Shown: piece by piece, positions 51,133-58,916 of the stretch
Position numbering within the stretch: position 1 is the first letter of the stretch
Layout of the letters: every line of letters begins with the position of its first letter
Assembly: GCF_016862975.1 (NCBI RefSeq)
Contig: NZ_BONZ01000055.1
Span: 1 to 64,000, forward strand
DNA: 64,000 nt
Source of the DNA: Rugosimonospora africana
Lineage (GTDB): Bacteria > Actinomycetota > Actinomycetes > Mycobacteriales > Micromonosporaceae
Direction of reading: 5' to 3'
The notes under the pieces: model-generated
Told to the model about the DNA's origin: nothing
The model's input: only the letters and a program-made list of their open reading frames with translations
The model's database searches: none
Position numbers and translations under genes: made by a program

Positions 51133-51162
51133 AGGCTAGCAGGGCCGGATAGCGTGTGTCGC
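51133..51162 (-). promoter_or_regulatory. Promoter of the metG leader
   Basis: Minus strand: GCGACA (51157-51162), 18-base spacer, TAGCCT (51133-51138), predicted start at about 51126. On the opposite strand TAGCGT (51150-51155) serves the divergent phosphotransferase-like gene, so the two promoters overlap back to back. Confidence 0.55.
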
Positions 51163-51684
51163 ATGGAAATCGAACCGCTCGACGGGACCTGGCAACGGGT
51201 GCCCAGGCTCGATGCGGTGGCCGCGGTGGCTCGGCTGGCAGAGCTGACCGGGGTCCGGCTGGCGATCGAGGGCCCGTGCGGCGGCGGGGAGGTGGGCGCG
51301 GCCTACGTCCGGTGGCCGGAAGGCCGGCGCTCGGTTCTGACCTCGGGTAGCCCGGGCAGCGTGGAACTGGTCGCGGACTATCACCCGGACAACCTGCTTG
51401 TCCACAATGGACACATCGCCGCGGTGGTCGACTGGGACGGTGCGGGACGCGGCGACCGCCACTTTGACCTGGTGACCCTGCGGTTCGATCTGAGCCGGCG
51501 GGCGCCGGAGCTGACCGGGTGGCTGGACGGGCTGCTGCGCGACGCGATACCGGCTGGCCGGCTGCGCGCGTACTGGGCGCACATGAGCCTGCGCCTGGTC
51601 GACTGGAGCATCCGCCACCACGGCCCGGCCGCGGTCGACGACTGGCTGTCCATCGCCGAAACCGGAATCCGAACGTCGGGGTGA
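51163..51684 (+). pseudogene. Aminoglycoside phosphotransferase-like gene, internally deleted
   Basis: 173 aa against about 260-300 for the APH family. The C-terminal half is recognisable: DYHPDNLLVHNGHIAAVVDWDGAGRGDRHFDLVTL, matching the HxDxxxxN and DxD region. The N-terminal 60 residues are also family-like, but the middle, including most of the nucleotide-binding lobe, is missing: RSVLTSGSPGS joins directly to VELVADYHPDN. The catalytic-loop His two residues before the Asp is replaced (VAD instead of HGD). The open frame and a leaderless promoter remain, so it may be expressed, but kinase activity is unlikely. Confidence 0.65.
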
Positions 51685-51729
51685 GGTGGGCTGCTCCGAC
51701 CGTGAGGCCGGGCGCGGCCGGGACAGGGG

Positions 51730-52386
51730 CTAGCCCAGACCGGAGGCGAGCAGCCGGAATGCGTTGCCGGCGGAGGTCTTCGCCGACTCGTACAGCGCGT
51801 CGGCGGTCTCGCCAGCGGACAGGCGGCGCCAGTTCTCGCGGGCCAAAACGCGCTGCACCGCGATGATCTGCGCGGCGGCCAGCCGGGCCGTGAGGCCGTC
51901 GGGGGCGTGCCCGGTCTCGGCGTGCCCGCTCTTGGTGAGCGCGGTCTCGGTGAGCGCAGCGGCCAGCGCCTCCTCGTCCCGGGCGATGTACGCGTTCATG
52001 CGCGCCGACAGGCTGGCGGTCGAGAAGACCAGATTGTGGAAGGCGAGGACCTGGGGATGGTCGTTGAGGCCGGTGACCGGGTCCCGGCGGGCGAGGCCGT
52101 CCAGGAAGTGGTCGCGCAGCGCGGTCAGCGGCGCCCGGTGGGTCGGACGCTGCCGTACCACCCGCGCCGCCTCCCCCTCGTGGTCCGCGATCCGGTGCAG
52201 GACCAGGTCTTCCTTGGTGGGGAAGTAGCGGAACAGGGTGGGCTTGGAGATCTCGGCGGCCGCCGCGATGTCCGCGACCGACACGCGATCGAAACCGTGC
52301 TCCAGGAACAGCGAGATCGCGGCGGAGGACACGGCGTCGTGGGTGCGCTGCCGCTTGCGTTCTCGCAAGCCCGCCCGGTCTGCCAC
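51730..52386 (-). CDS. TetR family regulator divergent to the HelD-like gene
   Basis: 218 aa. HTH at about 15-60 (AISLFLEHGFDRVSVADIAAAAEISKPTLFRYFPTKEDLVLHRI). C-terminal domain of the MftR/TetR_C type. GTG 52386 lies six bases after TACGCT (leaderless). Palindromes at 52408-52434 separate it from the helicase gene, which it probably represses. Confidence 0.9.
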   Translation of the reverse strand: MADRAGLRERKRQRTHDAVSSAAISLFLEHGFDRVSVADIAAAAEISKPTLFRYFPTKEDLVLHRIADHEGEAARVVRQRPTHRAPLTALRDHFLDGLARRDPVTGLNDHPQVLAFHNLVFSTASLSARMNAYIARDEEALAAALTETALTKSGHAETGHAPDGLTARLAAAQIIAVQRVLARENWRRLSAGETADALYESAKTSAGNAFRLLASGLG

Positions 52387-52407
52387 GGATCGAGCGTACC
52401 ATTGCTG

Positions 52408-52434
52408 TAACCCGGTTAATATTGTTACCGAGTT
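52408..52434. promoter_or_regulatory. Operator region between tetR and helD-like genes
   Basis: TAACCCGGTTA (52408-52418) is a perfect palindrome; a related GTTACCGAGTTA (52424-52435) follows in the same phase. The second touches TACGAT (52434-52439), a likely -10 for the helicase gene. AT-rich centre TTAATATTGTTA. Confidence 0.6.
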
Positions 52435-52450
52435 ACGATATCCTGTCCAG

Positions 52451-54502
52451 GTGCGAGCCCCCCAACGTGACCGGCTCGACCGCGACTTCGCGGACGAGCT
52501 GGAGTTCCTGACCCGCGTCCGGCGCGCGTTGGCCTGGATGCTGGAGCACGCCCAGATGCGGGTCGCCACCGGCGATCAGGTGGCCGGCGACCGGTACACC
52601 GCCGAGCGGCTCGGCCGGATGCTCAAGAGCTACGCCAAGGAGCTGGCCGAGGAGCCGGACAGCCCGCTGTACTTCGGGCGGCTGCGGTTCGGCGACGGGC
52701 CGGACGCCGACGAGCACCGCAACCAGAGCTACTACCTCGGCCGGCGGCGGATCACGGACGATACCGGCCAGCCGCTGGTCATCGACTGGCGGGCGCCAGT
52801 GTCGTCGCGCTTCTACCGGGCCAGTGCCCGCGACCGGCAGGGCGTGGCCGCCCGGCGCCGGTTCGGCTGGACGGCGCACCATCCGGTGCGGCTGACCGGC
52901 TTCGAGGACGAGCACCTGGACCGGGGCGAGGAGCTCGGTACGGCCAGCCAGCTGCTGACCGCCGAGATCGAACGCCCTCGGGTCGGGCCGATGCGCGACA
53001 TCGTGGCCACGATCCAGCCGGACCAGGACGAGCTGGTACGCGCCGACCTCGACCGCTCGCTGTGCGTACAGGGCGGGCCGGGTACCGGCAAGACAGCCGT
53101 CGGCCTGCACCGCGCGGCGTACCTGCTCTACGTCCACCGCCGGCAACTCACGCACAACGGTGTCCTGGTGGTCGGCCCCAACCCGGCGTTCCTGCACTAC
53201 ATCTCTGCGGTGCTTCCGGCGCTCGGCGAGGTGGACGTGCGGCAGCTCACCCTCGACGAGGTGCTCGGCGAGACCCCGCCGCGGGCGGTGGACACCGACG
53301 AGGCCGCCCGCGTGAAGCACGACGCGCGGATGGCGGCCGTGCTGCGCCGGGCGCTGTACGCCCAGATCACCGAGCCCGTCGAGCCGGTCGTGGTACCGGT
53401 CGGCTCGTACCGGCTGCGGGTGACCGTCACCGCGCTGGCCCGCCAGGTCGTCAGGATCCGCGTCGAGGACGTGCCCTACGGCGTCGGCCGCGAGCGGCTA
53501 CGCGCCCGCATGGTGGCCATGTTCCAGCGGCAGTTGGAGGCCCACGGTGAAACCCCGACCAGGCGGTGGCTGGACACGATCGGCCGCGCCCGTCCCGTGG
53601 TGGCGGCGCTCGACCGGGCCTGGCCGAAGGTACGCCCCGACGAACTGCTCACCGCGTTGCTCAGCGATCCGGACGCGCTCGCCCGGGCGGCGGACGGCCT
53701 GCTGACCGCCGAGGAGCAGAAGGCGATCCGGTGGCAACACAAGCCGCGCTCGTACAAGAGCGCGAAGTGGTCCGCGGCCGACCAGGTGCTCCTCGACGAG
53801 ATTGCCGGGGCCATCGAACACCCGGCCAGCTACCGCCACATCGTCATCGACGAGGCGCAGGACCTGTCCGCCCTGCAGTGCCGCGCGCTCGCTCGGCGCA
53901 GCGCGCACGGCTCGCTGACCGTGCTCGGCGACCTGGCACAGGGCACCAGCCCGTGGGCCGCGAGCGACTGGCACGAGCAGCTGGCGCACCTGGGCAAGGC
54001 CGACTCCCCGGTCGAGGCGCTCACCGTGGGCTTCCGGGTACCCGCGGTGGTGCTGGCCTTCGCCAACCGGCTGCTGCCCGGGCTGCACGTGGCGGCACCG
54101 CCGACCCGGTCCCTGCGCACCGACGGCGCGCTGCGGGTGCGGCACGCACCCGACCTGCCGTCCGCCACCGTCGCCGCGGTTGGCGCCGCGCTCGAACACG
54201 AGGGCTCGATCGGCGTGATCGCGACGGACGCGTTGCTGGCGACCCTGTCCGCGGCCCTGCGCGCCGCCGGCATCGCGGTCAACGCGGCCGAGGAGGACAG
54301 TCCCGACCGGCGGGTGACCGTGCTGCCCGCGGCGCTCGCCAAGGGGTTGGAGTTCGACCACGTGATCGCGGTCGAACCAGACGACATCGTGCGTGCCGAA
54401 CCGCGCGGGCTCAACCGGCTGTACGTGGTGCTCACTCGTGCCGTCTCCCGGCTGGACGTGCTCCATTCCCGGCCGCTGCCCGCGCTCCTCGCCGACGGTT
54501 AG
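52451..54502 (+). CDS. helD: HelD/HelR-like SF1 ATPase (RNA polymerase-associated helicase family)
   Basis: 683 aa. After an N-terminal coiled segment (LDRDFADELEFLTRVRRALAWMLEHAQMRVATG) comes the UvrD-like core: Q-motif region, Walker A QGGPGTGKTAVGLHRAAYLL (about 206-225), DEAQDLSALQCRAL (about 466) and motif VI LYVVLTRAVSRL. PLVIDWRAPVSSRFYRASARD is a HelD signature. HelD proteins remove stalled RNA polymerase from DNA, and some actinomycete relatives (HelR) protect against rifamycins. Here a divergent TetR replaces the rifamycin-associated element, so the inducer may differ. GTG start assumed from the first sensible codon after the promoter. Confidence 0.87.
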   Translation: MRAPQRDRLDRDFADELEFLTRVRRALAWMLEHAQMRVATGDQVAGDRYTAERLGRMLKSYAKELAEEPDSPLYFGRLRFGDGPDADEHRNQSYYLGRRRITDDTGQPLVIDWRAPVSSRFYRASARDRQGVAARRRFGWTAHHPVRLTGFEDEHLDRGEELGTASQLLTAEIERPRVGPMRDIVATIQPDQDELVRADLDRSLCVQGGPGTGKTAVGLHRAAYLLYVHRRQLTHNGVLVVGPNPAFLHYISAVLPALGEVDVRQLTLDEVLGETPPRAVDTDEAARVKHDARMAAVLRRALYAQITEPVEPVVVPVGSYRLRVTVTALARQVVRIRVEDVPYGVGRERLRARMVAMFQRQLEAHGETPTRRWLDTIGRARPVVAALDRAWPKVRPDELLTALLSDPDALARAADGLLTAEEQKAIRWQHKPRSYKSAKWSAADQVLLDEIAGAIEHPASYRHIVIDEAQDLSALQCRALARRSAHGSLTVLGDLAQGTSPWAASDWHEQLAHLGKADSPVEALTVGFRVPAVVLAFANRLLPGLHVAAPPTRSLRTDGALRVRHAPDLPSATVAAVGAALEHEGSIGVIATDALLATLSAALRAAGIAVNAAEEDSPDRRVTVLPAALAKGLEFDHVIAVEPDDIVRAEPRGLNRLYVVLTRAVSRLDVLHSRPLPALLADG

Positions 54503-54532
54503 GCGCGCTCCCGCCGATCGGCAGGACAGCGC

Positions 54533-55954
54533 CTACGCGCCAACCCGGTCGCGCGGGCGCCCGATCGTGGTCAGGGTCACCACGATCGCGGCCAGCCAGA
54601 GCGCGGCTCCCAGGAGGCCGGCGCGGTGGGTGCCCGCGACGAAGTGTGCCGGGTCGCCGCCGCTGCCGGCGAGCGCGCCGAAGACCGCGACGCCCAGCGC
54701 GGTTCCCGCCTGGCGGGCCGTGTTGTTGACGCCGCTGGCCAGCCCGGAACGGTCGGACGGGACGGCCGCGATGGCCGCGGTGACGACCGACGCGGTGAGC
54801 AGACCCAGGCCGACGCCGAGCCCGAGCAACATCGCGAGCAGCCACGGGTACGGGCTGGACGGGCGGAGCAGCACCAGGCCGGCCTCTCCGGCCGCGCCGA
54901 GCGCCAGGCCGGCGACCATCGGTGGGCGGGGGCCCAGGCGCGCCGTGATCCGGCCGGTCACCGGGGACAGCGCGGCCAGCGGCGCGAACCCGGGCACCAG
55001 GAGCAGCCCGGCCCGCAGCGCGTCGCGGCCCTGGACGTCCTGCAGGTACAGGGTGGTCAGGTAGATCGTGCCGTTCCCGACCAGGTTCATCGCCAGCGCG
55101 ACGGCGTTGGCGCCGGCGAACGCCGGTACCCGCAGGAGACCGGTCGGCAGCAGCGGGTCACGCGCCCGCCGCTGCGCCGCGACGAACCCGAAGCCGGCCG
55201 CCACCGTGACCGCGCCGGCCACGACGACCGTGCCGGACAGCCCGGTACGCCCGGCCGTGATGACCGCGAACACCAGCCCACCCAGGGTGAGCGCCGCGGC
55301 GACCAGGCCGGCCAGGTCCAGCGACCGGCCCGGCGCCCGGACGCCCGGACCGACCAGGCGCGGAACGGCGACCAGCGCGGCCGCGACCACGGGCAGGTTC
55401 ACCAGGAACGCCGCGCGCCAGCCGAGCGTGGTGACCAGCAGCCCACCCAGCAACGGGCCGGCGGGCAGGGACAGCGCCGATACCGCGGCCCAGATGCCCA
55501 GCGCCCGGGCCCGCTCCGCCGCCCGCGGGTACGCGTCGGCGATCACCGCGATGCTGCCGGGCAGCAGCAGGGCCGCGCCGGCACCCTGCACCGCTCGCGC
55601 AGCGATCAGCATGGCCGGGTCGACGGCTATGCCGCACCCGGCCGAGGCCACCCCGAAGATGGCCAGGCCGGCCAGCACGATCCGGCGGTGCCCGAGCAGG
55701 TCGCCCAGGCTGCCGCCGGCCAGCAGCAGGCTTGCGATGGTCACGGTGTACGCGTCGACGACCCACTGCAGCCCCGACGCGCCGGTGCCCACGCTCCGCC
55801 CGATCGTGGGCAGCGCCACGTTGACGATCGTCACGTCGAGCAGGACCAGGAACATCCCGACACACATCACCGTCAGGACCAGCGAGCGCCGATCGCCGGA
55901 ACCCGGCCCGGTGCCGGTGTGACGCGTGGTGTTCTCGATGTCGGTCGCGTTCAT
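54533..55954 (-). CDS. MFS transporter, DHA2 (14-helix) drug:H+ antiporter
   Basis: 473 aa, about fourteen membrane segments. MCVGMFLVLLDVTIVNVALPTIGRSVG opens helix 1 with the DHA2 motif D1; LLAGGSLGDLLGHRRIVLAGLAIF is motif A; ARAVQGAGAALLLPGSIAVI motif B. A proton-driven multidrug exporter of the EmrB/QacA type. Divergent from an ArsR regulator with a palindrome between; AAGACT six bases before the ATG suggests a leaderless start. Confidence 0.92.
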   Translation of the reverse strand: MNATDIENTTRHTGTGPGSGDRRSLVLTVMCVGMFLVLLDVTIVNVALPTIGRSVGTGASGLQWVVDAYTVTIASLLLAGGSLGDLLGHRRIVLAGLAIFGVASAGCGIAVDPAMLIAARAVQGAGAALLLPGSIAVIADAYPRAAERARALGIWAAVSALSLPAGPLLGGLLVTTLGWRAAFLVNLPVVAAALVAVPRLVGPGVRAPGRSLDLAGLVAAALTLGGLVFAVITAGRTGLSGTVVVAGAVTVAAGFGFVAAQRRARDPLLPTGLLRVPAFAGANAVALAMNLVGNGTIYLTTLYLQDVQGRDALRAGLLLVPGFAPLAALSPVTGRITARLGPRPPMVAGLALGAAGEAGLVLLRPSSPYPWLLAMLLGLGVGLGLLTASVVTAAIAAVPSDRSGLASGVNNTARQAGTALGVAVFGALAGSGGDPAHFVAGTHRAGLLGAALWLAAIVVTLTTIGRPRDRVGA

Positions 55955-55977
55955 GGTCCGAGTCTTGCCCGGAAACA

Positions 55978-55995
55978 CTTCCATGGCGGTGGAAG
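55978..55995. promoter_or_regulatory. Operator between DHA2 exporter and ArsR-type regulator
   Basis: CTTCCA-tggcgg-TGGAAG, 6-bp perfect arms, midway between the two divergent starts. Confidence 0.5.
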
Positions 55996-56018
55996 CGTCG
56001 TCGCGGCAGACTGGACCG

Positions 56019-56813
56019 ATGAGTACCGCCAGGTCAACCGGCGCACCGCGCGGGGACGCCGACATCGCGCGCGTCGCCGCCCTGTTCGCCGACCGCTCCC
56101 GGGCCCGCGTGCTGATAGCGCTCAGTGACGGGCGCCGGCTCCCGGCCAGCGTGCTGGCCGCCGAGGCCGGCGTGTCCGCCGCCGCGATGAGCGCGCACCT
56201 GAACAAGCTGCGCGCCGAGAGCCTGATCGCGGTCGAGCAGTCCGGACGGCACCGGTACTACTCGATCGCCGGCCCCAAGGTCGCCGCGACCCTTGAAGCG
56301 CTGGCCGCCATCGCGCCCGCCCAGCCGGTGACCTCCCTGCGCCAGGGCACCCGGGCGCAGCGGCTCCGGGAAGCCCGTACCTGCTACGACCATCTGGCCG
56401 GCGCGCTGGGCGTCGAGGTGACCCAGGCGCTGATCGATCGCGGTGCGCTCGTCGCCACCGACGGGGTACCCGACACCGCCCGCCGTCCGGGTGACCGGCT
56501 GTCCGCCCCGGTACGGGAGCATCCGTACCGGCTGGGCCCGGCCGCCGCCGAGGTGCTGCGGGATCTCGGCGTCGACCTGCCGGCTCTGCTCGCGGGTACG
56601 TCCGGCGGCACGCGACCCGTGCTGCGGTTCTGCCTGGACTGGACCGAACAGCGCCACCACCTGGCCGGCGCGCTCGGCGCGGCCCTGAGCGGAGCGCTGT
56701 TCGACGCCGGTTGGATCGCCCGGCGCCGGGCACCGCGGGAGGTCGAGCTGACCGCGGCGGGCGCGGTCGCCATCGAGGAGGTACTCGGCATCCACCCGGC
56801 CGCGAACGACTGA
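56019..56813 (+). CDS. ArsR-type HTH regulator with long C-terminal domain
   Basis: 264 aa. HTH at about 15-85: IARVAALFADRSRARVLIALSDGRRLPASVLAAEAGVSAAAMSAHLNKLRAESLIAVEQSGRHRYYSI, then about 170 residues with CYDHLAGALGVEVTQALIDRGAL and a second helical part containing FCLDWTEQRHHLAGALGAALSGALFD. This CYDHLAG motif occurs in a subgroup that carries an extra ligand-like domain. Probable repressor of the divergent DHA2 exporter. Confidence 0.87.
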   Translation: MSTARSTGAPRGDADIARVAALFADRSRARVLIALSDGRRLPASVLAAEAGVSAAAMSAHLNKLRAESLIAVEQSGRHRYYSIAGPKVAATLEALAAIAPAQPVTSLRQGTRAQRLREARTCYDHLAGALGVEVTQALIDRGALVATDGVPDTARRPGDRLSAPVREHPYRLGPAAAEVLRDLGVDLPALLAGTSGGTRPVLRFCLDWTEQRHHLAGALGAALSGALFDAGWIARRRAPREVELTAAGAVAIEEVLGIHPAAND

Positions 56814-57123
56814 ATCGGTGGCGCCGGCCGGTCGATCCGGTACCGGCGCGGCGACTCGTTCCGTGAGGGCGAACCAAACGGTCATTCGGGTGGGGTACCG
56901 GTGGCGCTTTCTGTGGTCGCCGCCGTCGATTAGGGTGTACGGCAATCGGCCGGCGTCATTGTGCATTCCGATCGCGCGTAATCCGGTCCGTCATCGCGTG
57001 CGATCCGTCCGCCGGCCCCGACCACGACGCGCACGATCGTGTGCCGGTCAATGAGGTGGACGGTGCTTTGATGGGATCGATGCCGGGAAAGCGCTGGGGA
57101 CGGATCACGGTAAGGGGCGGCAG
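56814..57123 (+). other. Intergenic region before the HTH-solenoid/STAND cluster
   Basis: 310 bp. GCGCCGG (56821-56827) can pair with CCGGCGC about 15 bases on, a weak terminator for the ArsR-type gene. A ribosome binding site AAGGGG (57110-57115) precedes the next start. I see no further gene or repeat here. Confidence 0.4.
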
Positions 57124-58695
57124 ATGCCAGACGGTCCGGTGACGACGGACGACATTCCGCTGGAGCACGTGCACAGTTTCGCCGCGTTGCGGGCGATGCT
57201 GATTCGCCTCCACGATCTGGTGGGCCGGCCGGGAGCGGGCGAGGTCAAGCGGTTCACGGCGGCGGCACCGGGGCTGGTCACGTTGAGTCGCAACAGGGTC
57301 GTCCGGATCCTGCGCGGTCCGATCCGGCCCAGCCGGGACGAGTTGCGTGCGCTGCTGCACGCGTACGGGGTTCCCGAGGATCAGCGACGGCGCTGGGACG
57401 AGGCGTGGGCCAGGGCGGCCGGCGAGCGCCGCCTGCGACCGCCGGCCCCGAGAGTCCCGGACACGTCGGAGTCGCTAGTGGCCGATTCGCGGGGGGCGGA
57501 GTCGCCAGCGGCGGAGTCGCGGGGGGCCGGGTCGCGGGGGGCCGGGTCGCGCTCGGCCGACGCGGGCGCGGCGGAGGTGGGCTCGGCCGGGTCGACCCCG
57601 GCGGAGCCGCATCCGGCGCCGCGTTCGGCGGAATCGCTCACGACGCCGCGCTCGGCCGAGCCGCGTTCGGCGCCACTCGCGGCGGAGTCACTCACGGCGG
57701 AGTCACTTGTGGAGGAGGGGGCCGCGGGCGGCGCGGGCGGCGGCCGGCGACCGGCCCCGGAGGAGGATCCGCGGGCGGCCAGCGCGCGCCGGATGCTCGA
57801 GGTACGCGAGCGGTGCGCCGAGCGGCTGCGGCGGTTGAAGAACGAGCTGGTCGCGTCCCGTGCCCAGACCGACCTCGACGACCCGGCCGCCAGCACCCAA
57901 CTGGTCCGCAGCCTCGACTTCGCGCTGCGCCGGCTCCAGGACATCATCGACGAGGCGTGTACCGAAGTGCTCGCGACCGTACCCACCACGGCAACCGCGA
58001 CGCCGATATCCGGCCGGCCGGCGGCGCGGTCACCGTCCACAAGGGACGCGACCGGGGCGGGTGAGCCCGCGGGAGGATCGCCCGCCGAGCCGGAGGATCA
58101 GGCGCTCGCCTGGCTGTCGGCGGTACAGGACGCCGTCCCGCTGCCGATCGTGGCGAACCTGCTGCGGGTGATGCGGGACGTGCCGATGTTCAACCACATC
58201 GCGCAGGAGCGACCGTTGCTGATGACGGAGTTGCTCGCCGTGCTGCCGCCCGTCGAGGCGTCCCGCTGGCTGCAGACCTGGGAGCCCGAGTCCGCCGCCG
58301 AGACGCTGGCGGTCGCGGAGCCGGCCCGGGCCGCGGCGCACGTGACGCTGATGCCGCCCGAGGCAGCCGCCACGCTGCTGGTCAGGGTGAGCCAGCGCCG
58401 GTCGGTCGCGATACTCGCGGAGATGCGCAGCGAGCCGGCCGCCCGCCTGCTGATCGCGATGGGCCCGTCGATCGGCGCGGCACTTCTCGATCGGATGGAA
58501 CGCGGCGCGGCGACCATCCGGCTCCAGCTGATCGACGAACTAGACCCGGCGTTGTGCGCGAAGTTCCTCAGCCTGATGAGCGAGGAGGCCGCGTCAGAGA
58601 GCCTGTCCCGGATGGACCACGAGAAGGCGAAGCGGCGGCAGGCCCGCGACCTGCTGGAAGGCATCGGCGACCAGCGTCCGGAGCACAAGCCGTGA
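57124..58695 (+). CDS. HTH-solenoid protein of the STAND cluster
   Basis: 523 aa. Residues 15-100 form the helical HTH module often found in actinomycete STAND proteins (SFAALRAMLIRLHDLVG, LSRNRVVRILRGPIRPSRDELRALLHAYGVPEDQRRRWDEAW). A Ser/Ala/Glu low-complexity stretch (about 115-200) of short repeats like SRGAG and AESL follows, then a charged helix (ARRMLEVRERCAERLRRLKNELV). The last ~190 residues are an alpha-solenoid of short helical repeats (ASRWLQTWEPESAAETLAVAEPARAAAHVTLMPPEAAATLLVRVS) resembling the MgtE N-terminal/FliG superhelix. No enzymatic motif. Stop overlaps the next ORF (TGATG). Perhaps the adaptor or DNA-binding arm for the STAND proteins. Confidence 0.7.
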   Translation: MPDGPVTTDDIPLEHVHSFAALRAMLIRLHDLVGRPGAGEVKRFTAAAPGLVTLSRNRVVRILRGPIRPSRDELRALLHAYGVPEDQRRRWDEAWARAAGERRLRPPAPRVPDTSESLVADSRGAESPAAESRGAGSRGAGSRSADAGAAEVGSAGSTPAEPHPAPRSAESLTTPRSAEPRSAPLAAESLTAESLVEEGAAGGAGGGRRPAPEEDPRAASARRMLEVRERCAERLRRLKNELVASRAQTDLDDPAASTQLVRSLDFALRRLQDIIDEACTEVLATVPTTATATPISGRPAARSPSTRDATGAGEPAGGSPAEPEDQALAWLSAVQDAVPLPIVANLLRVMRDVPMFNHIAQERPLLMTELLAVLPPVEASRWLQTWEPESAAETLAVAEPARAAAHVTLMPPEAAATLLVRVSQRRSVAILAEMRSEPAARLLIAMGPSIGAALLDRMERGAATIRLQLIDELDPALCAKFLSLMSEEAASESLSRMDHEKAKRRQARDLLEGIGDQRPEHKP

Positions 58696-58901
58696 TGTCT
58701 CAGGAAGGGTCGCTTGACCGCGACGCCTCGTCCCTCGGCGCCGCTGGCGACCGAGCTCTCACAGTGCGGTCGCTTGACCGCGACGCCTCGTCCCTCGGCG
58801 CCGCTGGCGACCGTGCGATCAGGCACGATTCCACCGTTCGGAGGAGTGCCCTAGCGTCGGTTGGACGACGCCGCCACCATGAATCGCAACGCAGCGCATG
58901 A
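58695..58901 (+). CDS. Small ORF made largely of a duplicated 20-residue unit
   Basis: 68 aa, ATG overlapping the preceding stop (TGATG), ending 15 bp before the STAND gene. Two copies of SLDRDASSLGAAGDRA, encoded by the 60-bp-period repeat, are followed by an Arg/His-rich tail (RRRHHESQRSA). The coupling and open frame favour translation; alternatively the repeat is a non-coding mobile-like element and the ORF is incidental. No family recognised. Confidence 0.4.
   Translation: MSQEGSLDRDASSLGAAGDRALTVRSLDRDASSLGAAGDRAIRHDSTVRRSALASVGRRRHHESQRSA
58708..58813 (+). repeat. Two direct 46-bp repeats with 60-bp period
   Basis: 58708-58753 and 58768-58813 are identical over 46 bases. Each begins GGTCGC and ends GCGACC(G), an inverted repeat able to close a hairpin. 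The 14-base spacers differ. Confidence 0.9.
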
Positions 58902-58916
58902 ATTGGGGAACTGTCC

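Noticed and set aside
51066-51134. Long stem CACGCGACGAG (51124-51134) with CTCGTCGCGCGTG (51066-51078)
   Set aside because: Striking at the DNA level, but one arm lies mostly upstream of the predicted transcription start, so it would not form in the leader RNA.
52386-52451. Rifamycin-associated element upstream of the helD-like gene
   Set aside because: I could not recognise the element; the palindromes present look like TetR sites.
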